In this document: piece by piece, positions 44,131 to 52,747 of the stretch | How the letters are laid out: every line of letters starts with the position of its first letter | Position numbering within the stretch: position 1 is the stretch's first letter | NCBI RefSeq assembly: GCF_041435095.1 | Contig: NZ_CP108025.1 | Location: 7,192,001-7,256,000, forward strand | Length of the DNA: 64,000 bases | Source of the DNA: Kitasatospora sp. NBC_00315 | Lineage (GTDB): Bacteria; Actinomycetota; Actinomycetes; Streptomycetales; Streptomycetaceae | Reading direction: 5' to 3' | Program-made: the position numbers and the translations under genes | The notes under the pieces: generated by a model | Told to the model about the DNA's origin: nothing | Databases searched by the model: none | Seen by the model: only the letters and a program-made list of their open reading frames with translations

Positions 44131-44244
44131 CCAGTGACTGACACTGCTTGACGCCAGTGACTGGCGCTACGTAAAGTCAGCGACTGGCACTACGTAGCGC
44201 CAGCGACTGGCACTACGCACCGCCAGCGGCTGTCGTCAACGGCG
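44131..44244. promoter_or_regulatory. Five-copy 23-bp operator repeat (TetR copy 2)
   Basis: Units with core CCAGYGACTGRC start at 44131, 44154, 44177, 44200 and 44223, exactly 23 nt apart; units 2-4 also share CTACGTA/CTACGCA. Each core is a near-palindrome (CCAGTGACTGG-like) similar to the two CAGTNRCTG sites at copy 1. Located in the divergent TetR-SDR gap. Confidence 0.8.
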
Positions 44245-44356
44245 AGCTTTCGGTCCGACCGCCGTGGCGGCGATCAAGGTCTCCGCCCTCGAAGGCAGGC
44301 CATTCCCGCCTCACCCGCATCGGCCCCGGTGCACACACCCACAGAGAGAGCGTTCC

Positions 44357-45268
44357 ATGCATATCTTCGTCACTGGTGGTTCTGGCCAGACCGGCCCTGC
44401 CGTGGTCGCCGAGCTCGTCGCGGCCGGCCACGACGTCACTGCTCTGGCGCGCTCGGATGCCGCCGCCGCCCGACTGGAGTCGCTGGGCGCCGCGCCGCAC
44501 CGCGGCTCCCTGGACGACCACGACAGCCTGCGCCGTGGTGCCGAAGCCGCCGACGGCGTCCTGCACATGGCCTACGGCGGGGACTTCTCCGACCTCGACG
44601 ACATGATGAGGCGCGACCGGAGCGCTATCGAGGCCCTCGGCCGGCCGTTGGAACTCTCGGGCAAGCCGCTCGTCGTCACCTCGGGCACGCTGGTCATGCC
44701 CGCCGGCCGGGAGACCACCGAGCAGGACGAACCCGACGCGGCCGGGATCGCCGCCTTCCGCATCGCGGGTGAGCGAGCATGTCTGGACTTCGCCGCCCGG
44801 GGAGTACGAGCGAGCGTGATCCGGCTCGCTCCCACCGTCCACGGTCCCGAAGACCACGGCTTCATCCCCATGCTCATCGCCACCGCACGAAAGACCGGCG
44901 TCTCGGCCTATGTCGGCGACGGCGCCAACCGGTGGCCCGCCGTGCACCGGCTCGACGCCGCGGTCCTGTTCCGCCTGGCCCTGGAGCAGGCCCCCGCGGG
45001 CAGCGTGCTGCACGGTGTCGCCGAAAGCGGCGTCACCATGAGGAGCATCGCGCGGACCATCGCCCGGGGCCTGGACCTACCGACCGTCTCGCTGACCCCC
45101 GACGAGGCCGCCGGGCACTACGCCAGCCCGTTCATGGCCAGGGTCTACGGCTTCGACGCGCCCGTCTCCAGTGCTCACACACAGGATCTGCTCGGCTGGT
45201 CTCCCACCCATCCGACACTTCTCGATGACCTGGAGCACGGCGACTACTTGGCCGTGCCGGCCTCCTGA
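44357..45268 (+). CDS. NAD(P)-dependent SDR / epimerase-type oxidoreductase (copy 2)
   Basis: 303 residues, paralogue of 8472-9407. Rossmann motif TGGSGQTG (residues 6-13), ALARSDAAAARL, DGVLHMAYGGDF, SVIRLAPTVHGPEDHGF, NRWPAVHRLDAAVLFRLALEQ. Same divergent TetR context and shared ending PVSSAHTQDLLGW. ATG behind GAGAG. Substrate unknown; possibly detoxifies a TetR-sensed compound. Confidence 0.85.
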   Translation: MHIFVTGGSGQTGPAVVAELVAAGHDVTALARSDAAAARLESLGAAPHRGSLDDHDSLRRGAEAADGVLHMAYGGDFSDLDDMMRRDRSAIEALGRPLELSGKPLVVTSGTLVMPAGRETTEQDEPDAAGIAAFRIAGERACLDFAARGVRASVIRLAPTVHGPEDHGFIPMLIATARKTGVSAYVGDGANRWPAVHRLDAAVLFRLALEQAPAGSVLHGVAESGVTMRSIARTIARGLDLPTVSLTPDEAAGHYASPFMARVYGFDAPVSSAHTQDLLGWSPTHPTLLDDLEHGDYLAVPAS

Positions 45269-45540
45269 CCCCCTCGCGCCCATCCGAACTCCCGTCGTCG
45301 GTGTCCTCGGGGGCGTCCGGGTCGTGCAGAGACCGCAGCCCTGGCGGGGACCGACGCTCTGTCCGTCAGCCAGTTCGCCGTCGGCACAGGCGAACCGCCG
45401 CGGTGACGGAAGCCCCGGCCCGCGAGCCGGGGACAGGAGCTGCGGGTGGTCAGCTTCTGGGCGCGGAAGGGGACTTGCTCGACTCCGGCAAGGTCGGCAT
45501 GCGTCCATCCCGCCCGGTCGTCGTGGCGGGGGGTGCCGCA

Positions 45541-45713
45541 GACCCCCGCAGCTGAAATCCATCCCGAGTTGAAGCGGGATGCGATCGCGCTCGTCCGGTC
45601 CTCGCCGCCAGTGGAAGTTCACCACCTCCGCCCTGGACGATCTGCCGGCCCGGCTCGACCGACACACGCTCACCGACCGACACCAGGAATCCTCCGCTGC
45701 CCCGGCCGCCTGA
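45541..45713 (+). mobile_element. Transposase remnants (IS3-like N-terminal piece and IS630-like C-terminal piece)
   Basis: IHPELKRDAIALVRSSP resembles the start of IS3-type OrfA (YPxEFKRDAVALVRSS), and in another frame WKFTTSALDDLPARLDRHT to a stop at 45711-45713 resembles the end of IS630-type transposases (WKFTxxDLxxLLxRL). The stop abuts the right 33-nt repeat, as a transposase end abuts an IS terminal repeat. Both pieces are too short to be active. Confidence 0.55.
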
Positions 45714-45745
45714 TCAACCCCCGACGGACTTCAGGAGCCGACCAC
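45713..45745 (+). repeat. Right copy of a 33-nt inverted repeat
   Basis: Inverted partner of 43244-43276 (29/33 identical), directly behind the IS630-like transposase remnant; candidate IS end. Confidence 0.65.
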
Positions 45746-45925
45746 TCGCTCCCGTGGTCGCTCCAAGTACGCGGGGCGCGCCCCGTCCGTGGGGCCCGGA
45801 AGCGGCGGACGGCACCGGAGGACCCGGAGGCCGGGTGACACCGGGAGGACCGGAGGCCCGGAGGCACCCCAGCGCCGGGCGGCCCGGGCCCGACCGGGTG
45901 CCCGGACCGCCCGACGGTGCCGACG

Positions 45926-46783
45926 TCAGCCGGTCGGCACCACGACGACCGGGCACTCGGCGTGCTGGACGACCGCCTGACTCGTCGAACCCAGACGGCC
46001 CAGCGGGCCGTGCGGCTCGCCGTGGCGACCCACCACGAGCAGCTGGTGCTCCCGCGACGCGGCCACCAGCTCCTTGGCCGTCGAGGCCCGCACCGACCGC
46101 TCCCGGACGACGGTCCCGGGGAAGCGCTCGCGCCGGTCGGCGAGCACCTCGGCGAGCAGCCGGTCGTGCTCGGCGGCGATGTGCCCCTCCTCGTAGACCG
46201 GCGGCAGCTCGTGACCCGCGCCGCTGATCAGCGGATAGGCCCAGGTGTGCAGGGCGAGCAGCGGCAGGTTGCGCCGCTGGGCCGACTCCAGCGCGAATTC
46301 GAGGACCGGATCGTCGTGGCCGTCACCCCGGATCCCGACCACCACACCACCCCGGCCGGGACCGTCCGCGTCCGGACGCACCACGACGACCGGGCAGGCG
46401 GCGTAGGCGGCGGCGTGAAGCGTGGTCGAGCCCAGCAGGAGCCGGGCGAAGCCGCCGGACCCTCGCGCACCGACGGTCAGGAGCTCCGCCCGCTCCGAAG
46501 CCGCCGTGAGGGCGTCGCGGGCGCCGCCGTCGACGAGCTCGGTGTCGACCGTCAGACCCGGCCGGCGTCCGAGAGCGTGGTCGCGCGCCGAGACGAGCAG
46601 CAGCTCACCGGCCTCCCGGGTGACGCGGACCTCCTGACCGGCGGGCGCCCGCGACGTCTCACCGAACCAGGCGTGCACCAGGCGCAGGGGCCGGTGGCGC
46701 TCCCACGCCTCGTCGGCGGCCCAGTCGAGCGCGTGACGGCTTGATTCCGACGAGTCCACGCCTACGACCAGGGGGTCATTCAT
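45926..46783 (-). CDS. Tandem universal stress protein (UspA family)
   Basis: 285 residues with two Usp domains: VVGVDSSESSRHALDWAADEA at the start and VVVGIRGDGHDDPVLEFALE in the middle, each ending in an ATP-binding loop (VGARGSGGFARLLLGST and VGRHGEPHGPLGRLGSTS). Such proteins bind ATP and build up in hypoxia, stasis and other stress. ATG is six nt behind AAGGAG. Confidence 0.9.
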   Translation of the reverse strand: MNDPLVVGVDSSESSRHALDWAADEAWERHRPLRLVHAWFGETSRAPAGQEVRVTREAGELLLVSARDHALGRRPGLTVDTELVDGGARDALTAASERAELLTVGARGSGGFARLLLGSTTLHAAAYAACPVVVVRPDADGPGRGGVVVGIRGDGHDDPVLEFALESAQRRNLPLLALHTWAYPLISGAGHELPPVYEEGHIAAEHDRLLAEVLADRRERFPGTVVRERSVRASTAKELVAASREHQLLVVGRHGEPHGPLGRLGSTSQAVVQHAECPVVVVPTG

Positions 46784-47491
46784 CGCGGACTCCTTCGGAT
46801 CCCGGGGACGGTCTCGCTGTGCGGCCGGCCCCGAACGCGGCTGTGAGTCCAGGCTATGTCGCTCCACGGGTCGCAGCAGCTCCGTTGGGCCGGTCGGGCA
46901 GCCCGTCGGGGTGGGCGGCGGACCGGCCGCGCGGGATCGGTCCTCGGCCGGCGGACCTGGCGGAGGATCAGGTCCGCCACTGCTCGGACCGCTCGGACGG
47001 CTCGGGCCCTTCGGGTGGCTGGACGGCCTGGAGGCGGTCCGCCGTCGCGGCTATGGCGGCGGCCAGGGAGAGCAGTGCCCGGTACTCGCCTTCGTCATCG
47101 CGCTCGGCGAGCCTGGAGGCGTCCTGCTCCCGTACGTCCGGCCGCTTCGGGTCGGCCGGTTCGCGCGGCTCTCAGCTGCCGCTGGAGCATCCGGCGGCGG
47201 CCGCGGCGGGTTCGGTGCCCTGCTCGCTCTCGGTGCAGCTCGCCCGCCTGTCCTCGCTGCTCGAAGCCCCGGCCGCGATCGCCGAGGGCGCCCGATGACC
47301 GGGGCGGCTCCGCTGGGCCGCCGCATCGCCGTCGAGGTCCTCGGCACGGGCGCGCTGGTCGCCCCCTGCTTCGGCAGCCCTGTCCCGGCGGCCGAGGACG
47401 TCGCCGTCCCGGAGCGTGACCAGCACCTCGCCGTCGCTGCCCGCCGAACCTCTCCCTCCCTCGATCCGCCCCTGACCAGGAAGAGCCCGCC
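46784..47491. other. Decayed region upstream of arsenate reductase
   Basis: About 700 nt without an intact gene. On the minus strand 46968-47166 a 66-codon coding-like stretch (DVREQDASRLAERDDEGEYRALLS, split by no stop) lacks a start and may be a gene tail. On the plus strand a frame ending ...EAPAAIAEGAR at 47298 overlaps the aquaporin-like ATG. Together with the downstream arsC this looks like the ruin of an ars operon. Confidence 0.4.
47295..47375 (+). pseudogene. N-terminal remnant of an aquaporin/MIP gene
   Basis: MTGAAPLGRRIAVEVLGTG, ALVAPCFGS is the first membrane helix of MIP/aquaporin-type arsenic channels (usual RRLxAEFLGTALLVAxVVGS). The reading then turns charged and low-quality (VPAAEDVAVPERDQH), so the rest of the channel is gone. 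Actinomycete ars operons often place such a channel right before arsC, as here. Confidence 0.5.
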
Positions 47492-47929
47492 GTGAGCACC
47501 CCCGCCGTCCCGTCCGTCCCGTCCGCCCCGTCCGTGCTGTTCGTCTGCGTCCACAACGCGGGCCGCTCGCAGATGGCCGCCGCCTTCCTCGTCCACCTCG
47601 GCCAGGACCGCGTGCTGGTCCGCTCGGCGGGCTCCGCCCCGGCGGGTGCGGTGAACCCGGCCGTCGTCGAGGCGATGCGCGAGGTGGGGATCGACATCTC
47701 CGCCGAGACTCCCGAGGTGCTGACCGTCGAGGCCGTTCAGGGCTCCGACGTGGTGATCACCATGGGCTGCGGCGACGCCTGCCCGTACCTCCCCGGCAAG
47801 CGGTACCTGGACTGGAGCCTGGCGGATCCGGCGGGGCAGGGCGTGGACGTGGTCCGGCCGATCCGGGACGAGATCGAGCGGCGCGTACGCGGCCTGCTCG
47901 CCGACCTCGCCGTCGAGGTCACGGTGTGA
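47492..47929 (+). CDS. arsC: Arsenate reductase (low-molecular-weight phosphatase type, ArsC)
   Basis: 145 residues. P-loop FVCVHNAGRSQMA with Cys19 and Arg25 (Cx5R), SAGSAPAGAVNP, and VITMGCGDACPYLPG, the metal/cysteine region of ArsC, then DWSLADPAGQG with the catalytic Asp. In actinomycetes this type uses mycothiol (arsenate-mycothiol transferase). The channel and regulator genes that normally precede it appear decayed. GTG behind AGGAAGAG. Confidence 0.88.
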   Translation: MSTPAVPSVPSAPSVLFVCVHNAGRSQMAAAFLVHLGQDRVLVRSAGSAPAGAVNPAVVEAMREVGIDISAETPEVLTVEAVQGSDVVITMGCGDACPYLPGKRYLDWSLADPAGQGVDVVRPIRDEIERRVRGLLADLAVEVTV

Positions 47930-48089
47930 ACCCCGGCGCGACGTCCTCCTCGTCGAGCGGCGCGGCGCAGTCCCTACCCGAGCTGAGGCGGCCTGCGCCG
48001 ACCCGGCCTGCGGCGCCGACCGGTCGGCGCCCGGCTCGCCCGGAGGCGGAGGGACCGGGTGGCGGAGGGCCGGGGGCGGCCGCGGTGGG

Positions 48090-48257
48090 TCAGCCGCGCC
48101 CGAACAGCTTGCGGAAGCTGAATCCGCCGGACCGCTCGCTCGTGCGGCAGTCGCACCGGTCGGCCCGGGGCACTCCGGCCAGGACCTGGTCGACGTGCAG
48201 GCCGCAGCCGGCATGGGTGATCTTCTTGCAGGTGCGGCACGTGGCGCGTCGGCACAC
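48090..48257 (-). CDS. Tiny Cys-rich (zinc-binding-like) protein
   Basis: 55 residues from a GTG 4-5 nt behind GGAGAGGAGGTG. VCRRATCRTCKKITHAGCG, LHVDQVLAGVPRADRCDC and a basic tail SFRKLFGRG. Six cysteines in CxxxxCxxC...C...CxC spacing suggest metal binding. The pattern CRxxTCxxCxKxTWAGCGxHV recurs in small actinobacterial proteins of unknown function. Codon use is typical for the organism. Confidence 0.7.
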   Translation of the reverse strand: MCRRATCRTCKKITHAGCGLHVDQVLAGVPRADRCDCRTSERSGGFSFRKLFGRG

Positions 48258-48345
48258 GGTGCACCTCCTCTCCGGGGTGTCTCGTCGGGGGCTCGCGGTA
48301 GGCCCACGCCCAGGATACCCCGCCGGGTATTTTTCCGGCCGTCGG

Positions 48346-49836
48346 TCAGGGTGAGGGAAGGCTCACGGTGACGGTGGTGCCCCCGCCGGGGCGGTCGGCC
48401 AGCGCGGCCGTGCCGCCGTGGGCGGTGACGACGGCCTCGACGATCGCGAGGCCGAGGCCGGTGCCGCCGCTGGTCCGCGATCGCGAGCTGTCGCCGCGGA
48501 CGAAGCGTCCGAAGACGTGCGGTGCGAGTTCGGGCGGGATCCCGGGGCCGTCGTCGGAGACGGTGATGGTCCGCTCCTCGATCCGCACGGTGACGGTGCT
48601 GCCGACGGGGGTGTGGCGGTGGGCGTTGGAGAGCAGGTTCGCGATCACCTGGCGCAGCCGGTCCTCGTCGCCGGTCACCACCACGGGCTCCGGCGGCAGT
48701 TCAAGGCGCCAGTGGTGGCCGGGTGCTGCGGCCCGGGCGTCGTGGGTGCAGTCGAGGGCGATGCGGGTGAGGTCGACCGCTTCGCGGGCGAGTGGCCGTC
48801 CGGCGTCCAGGCGGGCGAGCAGCAGCAGGTCCTCCACGATGGCTCCCATCCGGACGGATTCGGCGTCGATGCGCCGCAGGGAGTGGTGCACCTCGGCCGG
48901 GGTCCCGGCGGGGTGGCGCAGCGCGAGTTCCGCGTGGCCCCGGATCGTGGCGAGTGGGGTGCGCAGTTCGTGCCCGGCGTCCGCGGCGAAGGCCCGCAGC
49001 CGGCTCTCGGAGGCATGGCGCCGGGAGAGGGAGTCCTCCAGGTGGCCGAGCATCCGGTTGAGGGCGAGGGCGACCCGGCCGGTCTCGGTGCGCGGGTCGG
49101 CGTCGGGCACCCGGTCGGTCAGCACCACCTCGCCCTCCGCCAGTGGGAGCGCGCTGATCCGCTCCGCGGTGTCGGCGATACGGTTCATCGGCCGCAGCGA
49201 GACCCGGACCCACAGCGCGCCGGCCACCCCGGTGACGCCCAGGGCGATCGCGAAGGAGACCAGCTCCAGGGCGACGGTCCTGTGCTCGGTCTCGTGCACC
49301 TGGTGCAGGGGCAGGCCGGTGACCAGGACGTCGCCGTCCTGCCCGGCGACCGCTCGTACCCGGTAGGGGCCCAGGTCGGACAGGCGTAGCGACCCGGGTG
49401 CTCCACCCACCGGGAGCCGGGCCAGGCTCTGCCGGTCCCGGTCGGTGAGCGTGACGCCGTCGTCGGTGTCCGCCGGGGCGGTGCCGTTGGCGACGGCCTC
49501 GTCGTCGGCGTCGCCGTCCACCACGCCCGCGTTCGTGACCCGGCCGTTCACCAGCCGGGCCCCGAACGTGCCGGGGCTCTGGGCGCGGGTGTCGCTGCGA
49601 GCCCCCGAGGCGGAGCCGCCGTGCTCCAGACTGGCGGCGTACCGCCCGCCGGCGTCGTTCAGGCGCTGGTCGAGCTGGCCCACCAGGTAGTGCTCCAGTG
49701 CCGTGGTGACGGCCAGGCCGACGCCGGCGAAGGTGATCACCAACAGTGCCAGCAGGCCCGCGACCAGGCGGCTGCGGATGGTGCGCGGCACGAGCCGGCC
49801 CAGAGCTCGGCGCGGGCCCGACAGTCCGGTGCTCAC
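48346..49836 (-). CDS. Sensor histidine kinase
   Basis: 496 residues. Membrane helices at ~25-45 and ~205-225 enclose an outside sensor domain; then HAMP (SLRPMNRIADTAERIS), phospho-acceptor DAGHELRTPLATIRGH, and an ATPase with NLLSNAHRHT (N box), DDGPGIPPE (G1) and GGTGLGLAIV (G2). It overlaps the response-regulator stop by 4 nt. The TCS diverges from an electron-transfer operon and probably controls it. Confidence 0.88.
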   Translation of the reverse strand: MSTGLSGPRRALGRLVPRTIRSRLVAGLLALLVITFAGVGLAVTTALEHYLVGQLDQRLNDAGGRYAASLEHGGSASGARSDTRAQSPGTFGARLVNGRVTNAGVVDGDADDEAVANGTAPADTDDGVTLTDRDRQSLARLPVGGAPGSLRLSDLGPYRVRAVAGQDGDVLVTGLPLHQVHETEHRTVALELVSFAIALGVTGVAGALWVRVSLRPMNRIADTAERISALPLAEGEVVLTDRVPDADPRTETGRVALALNRMLGHLEDSLSRRHASESRLRAFAADAGHELRTPLATIRGHAELALRHPAGTPAEVHHSLRRIDAESVRMGAIVEDLLLLARLDAGRPLAREAVDLTRIALDCTHDARAAAPGHHWRLELPPEPVVVTGDEDRLRQVIANLLSNAHRHTPVGSTVTVRIEERTITVSDDGPGIPPELAPHVFGRFVRGDSSRSRTSGGTGLGLAIVEAVVTAHGGTAALADRPGGGTTVTVSLPSP

Positions 49837-50543
49837 GAGACGGGTGCCTTGATCAGGTAACCCGCGCCCCGGACGGTGTGGATCATCGCCGGCCGGCCCG
49901 CGTCGATCTTCTTGCGCAGGTAGCTGATGTAGAGCTCGACCACGTGAGCCTGGCCGCCGAAGTCGTAGGACCACACGGCGTCCAGGATCTGGGCCTTGCT
50001 CAGCACCTGCCGCGGATGCTGCATCAGATGGCGCAGCAGCAGGAACTCGGTGGGGGAGAGTTCGACCGGGACGCCGCCGCGCAGCACCTCCCTCGACTGC
50101 TCCACCAGCACCAGATCGCCCAGGACGAAGGCCCCCTCCGGCACGCTCGCGGCTCCGGCGCCCGGCCCCTGGGCGCGCCGCAGCAGCCGGCGGAGCCTGA
50201 CCACCACCTCCTGAAGGCTGAACGGCTTGGTGACGTAGTCGTCGCCCCCGGCGTCGATGCCCGCGATCCGGTCCTCGACGGCGTCGCGGGCGGTCAGGAA
50301 CAGCACCCGTACCTGGGGCTGCTCGGCGTGGATACGCTCCAGCACCGCCATGCCGTCCAGGCCGGGGAGCATCATGTCCAGCACGACGGCGTCCGGCTCC
50401 CAGCGCCGGCACTCCAGCACCGCCGCCTCACCGGAGCCGACCCCGAGCGACTCCCACCCCTCGTAGCGCAGCGCGGCGCACAGCACCTCGACCAGATCGG
50501 GTTCGTCGTCCACGACCAGGACACGCGGGGTGGGCGGCGGCAT
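49833..50543 (-). CDS. OmpR-family response regulator
   Basis: 236 residues. Receiver domain with acidic pair VVDDEPD, phospho-acceptor in AVVLDMMLPG, Thr in FLTARD and Lys in YVTKPF; then a winged helix (ELSPTEFLLLRHLMQHPRQV, VVELYISYLRKKID, HTVRGAGYLI). ATG at 50543; the ribosome site is weak. Confidence 0.9.
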   Translation of the reverse strand: MPPPTPRVLVVDDEPDLVEVLCAALRYEGWESLGVGSGEAAVLECRRWEPDAVVLDMMLPGLDGMAVLERIHAEQPQVRVLFLTARDAVEDRIAGIDAGGDDYVTKPFSLQEVVVRLRRLLRRAQGPGAGAASVPEGAFVLGDLVLVEQSREVLRGGVPVELSPTEFLLLRHLMQHPRQVLSKAQILDAVWSYDFGGQAHVVELYISYLRKKIDAGRPAMIHTVRGAGYLIKAPVS

Positions 50544-50642
50544 GGCATCCAATCCGGTCGGCGGTCCCGGCCGGAGGGGTCGCTCCGGCCGCTCTGCAGG
50601 CCATTGTGCCCTGCCCCGGTGAGAATCCACTGAGACCACGAA

Positions 50643-50685
50643 CGGTCGATCATGCCTCTGACCTGCAGAGACGGTTGATCGACCG
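50643..50685. promoter_or_regulatory. Inverted repeat in the TCS / ferric-reductase divergent region
   Basis: CGGTCGATCA (50643-50652) / TGATCGACCG (50676-50685), perfect 10-bp arms, 23-nt spacer, midway between the divergent operons. Confidence 0.45.
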
Positions 50686-50819
50686 GCTTCCGACGGCAGA
50701 ACTCAGAAGGAACTGAGAGGTCCGGATGCCAGGGTGAGGCAGCCGCCCGGTCCTGGCCGAGGTCCACGTCGCCGTACTCCGGCGCAGGAGGCACGGCGTC
50801 GCGCAGGAAGGAACAGTCC

Positions 50820-52232
50820 ATGGGTACCGCAGTCCGGCGTACCGCCCGTACGACTCCGGGCGGTCGCCGACCGCCGGCCGTCCACACCCGGCACCAGGGC
50901 GCACCACGACGGCCGCTCCTCCCCCCGTGGCTGCTCGCGCGGCTCGTCCCGCCGGCCGTCGCCGCAGGTGCGGCCGCCGTCCTGGTGCTCTGGTGGCAGG
51001 ACACCTACGCGGTGACCGGCGCCGACCAGTGGCTCACCGGCGCGGGGCGGATCACCGGCCTGCTCGCCGGGTACACCGCGCCCGTCCTGCTCCTGCTGAT
51101 GGCCCGGATACCCGCCCTGGAGCGCGACGTCGGCGCGGACCGGCTGGCCCGCTGGCACGCGGTCGGCGGACGCTACCTGGTCGGCCTGATCACCGTCCAC
51201 GTGCTGACCGTCATCTGGGGCTACGCGCTCACCGCGCACCGGGCCGTGGTCGGCGAAGGCGTGCAGATGGTGCTCCACTACCCGGACATGCTCAAGGCCA
51301 CGGCGGCCACCCTGCTCATTCTCGGCACCGGCGCCGTCTCCGCCCGGGCCGCCCGCCGCAGACTCGGCTACGAGACCTGGTACTACCTGCACCTGGCGAC
51401 CTACCTCGCCGTCGCGCTCGGCTTCGCCCACCAGCTCACCAACGGCGCCGATCTCGGCCGGGGCGTCGGCCGCGCGGCCTGGTACGTGCTCTACCTCGGC
51501 ACCATCGCGCTGCTGGGGTGGTACCGCCTGGTCGTGCCCTTCCTGCGCGACCGGCGCCACCGGTTGCGCGTGGTGGAGGTCCGTCCCGAGGGGCCGGGGG
51601 TGGTCTCCGTCCACCTGACCGGCGAGCGGTTGGCCGAACTGCGCGCCGAGCCGGGCCAGTTCTTCCGGCTCCAGTTCCTGGCGCCCGGCCTGCGCTGGGC
51701 CGCCAACCCCTACTCGCTCTCCGCGCCGCCCACGGACCGGTTCCTGCGCTTCACCGTCAAGGACCTCGGCGGCCACAGCGCCGCCCTCGCGGGCCTGCGC
51801 CCCGGCACCCGGGTGCGGGCCGAGGGCCCGTACGGCGCGTTCACCTCCCGGCGCCGGACGCAGCGCCGCGTCCTGCTGATCGCCGGCGGCGTCGGCATCA
51901 CCCCGATCCGGGCCCTGTTCGAGACCCTGCCGACCGGCTCCGGAGACCTGACCCTCCTCTACCGGGCCCGGGAAGAGGACGACCTGCTGTTCCGACGGGA
52001 GCTGGAGCAGATCGCGCGGGCCCGCTCGGCCCGCCTGCACTACCTCCTCGGCCGACGCGCGGAGACGGGTGATCCCCTCTCGGCGGCCTCGCTCGGCCGG
52101 TCGGTCCCGCAGCTGGCGCGACACGACGTGTACCTCTGCGGGCCACCGGCGATGACCGCCGCCACGGTGCGCGCGCTGCGCGCAGCCGGCGTGCCCGCCC
52201 GCCGCATCCACCACGAGTCGTTCGACCTCTGA
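50820..52232 (+). CDS. Ferric-reductase-like transmembrane ferredoxin-NAD(P) reductase
   Basis: 470 residues. Six membrane helices with paired heme histidines (GRYLVGLITVHVLTVIW and YYLHLATYLAVALGFAH), then a ferredoxin-reductase module: FFRLQFLAPG, NPYSLSAPP (FAD, usual RxYS), LIAGGVGITPIRAL (NAD(P)) and YLCGPPAMT. It would pass electrons from NAD(P)H across the membrane. Basic Pro-rich N terminus. ATG behind AGGAAGG. First gene of a three-gene operon. Confidence 0.85.
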   Translation: MGTAVRRTARTTPGGRRPPAVHTRHQGAPRRPLLPPWLLARLVPPAVAAGAAAVLVLWWQDTYAVTGADQWLTGAGRITGLLAGYTAPVLLLLMARIPALERDVGADRLARWHAVGGRYLVGLITVHVLTVIWGYALTAHRAVVGEGVQMVLHYPDMLKATAATLLILGTGAVSARAARRRLGYETWYYLHLATYLAVALGFAHQLTNGADLGRGVGRAAWYVLYLGTIALLGWYRLVVPFLRDRRHRLRVVEVRPEGPGVVSVHLTGERLAELRAEPGQFFRLQFLAPGLRWAANPYSLSAPPTDRFLRFTVKDLGGHSAALAGLRPGTRVRAEGPYGAFTSRRRTQRRVLLIAGGVGITPIRALFETLPTGSGDLTLLYRAREEDDLLFRRELEQIARARSARLHYLLGRRAETGDPLSAASLGRSVPQLARHDVYLCGPPAMTAATVRALRAAGVPARRIHHESFDL

Positions 52233-52243
52233 AGGGGCCCGCC

Positions 52244-52747
52244 ATGCGCCGTACCGTCCTGGCCAGCAGCGTCACCGCAGCCGGAGTCGTCCTGCTGCTC
52301 TCCCTCAAGCCGCACGGCTCCGCCTCCGCGCAGGCCGTCCCGATCATCGGCTCGGACACCGGGGGCGGCTCCCCGGCGCCGACGGCGCCGGTCACCCCGG
52401 GACCGTCCCCGTCCGCGGCCTCCGGCGGCTCCTCCCCGTCGGCGGCCGCCGCGCCGTCGACGGCCGCCGGCACCCGGACCGTCACCGGCAACGCGGTCGA
52501 CACCCGGTACGGACCGGTCCAGGTGAGAATCACCCTCAACGGCAGCCGTATCACCCGGGCCGAGGTCCTGCAGTACCCGTCCGAGGGCCGACGTGACCTG
52601 GAGATCAACCAGTTCGCGCTGCCCCGGCTCAACCAGGAGACCGTCTCCGCGCAGAGCGCCCACGTCGACGCCGTCTCCGGCGCCACGTACACCAGCCAGG
52701 GCTACCAGCGCTCGCTGCAGAGCGCGCTCGACCAGGCCGGCCTGTGA
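52244..52747 (+). CDS. Exported FMN-binding domain protein
   Basis: 167 residues: signal sequence (MRRTVLASSVTAAGVVLLL), a Ser/Pro/Ala linker and an FMN_bind domain (VRITLNGSRITRAEVLQYP) ending in the attachment motif VSGATYTSQGY, where a Thr is covalently linked to FMN by ApbE. Sits between the membrane reductase and ApbE, so it should be the outside electron acceptor. Confidence 0.88.
   Translation: MRRTVLASSVTAAGVVLLLSLKPHGSASAQAVPIIGSDTGGGSPAPTAPVTPGPSPSAASGGSSPSAAAAPSTAAGTRTVTGNAVDTRYGPVQVRITLNGSRITRAEVLQYPSEGRRDLEINQFALPRLNQETVSAQSAHVDAVSGATYTSQGYQRSLQSALDQAGL

Larger units (their letters stand above)
45269..45925. other. Scar region with IS remnants between SDR copy 2 and USP
   Basis: About 650 nt with no intact gene. 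It includes a small hairpin CCCCGGC (45413-45419) / GCCGGGG (45426-45432), the transposase remnants listed separately, the right 33-nt repeat, and a GAGG/CCGG low-complexity run at 45800-45870. Confidence 0.6.

Noticed and set aside
44131..44244. CRISPR-like array
   Set aside because: Repeats are 23 bp end-to-end with no spacers, and lie between a TetR and its target; operator repeats fit better.
46741..47298. Possible ArsR gene upstream of the aquaporin remnant
   Set aside because: The end overlaps the next ATG as an operon would, but no helix-turn-helix is visible and the composition is poor; kept only as part of a decayed region.
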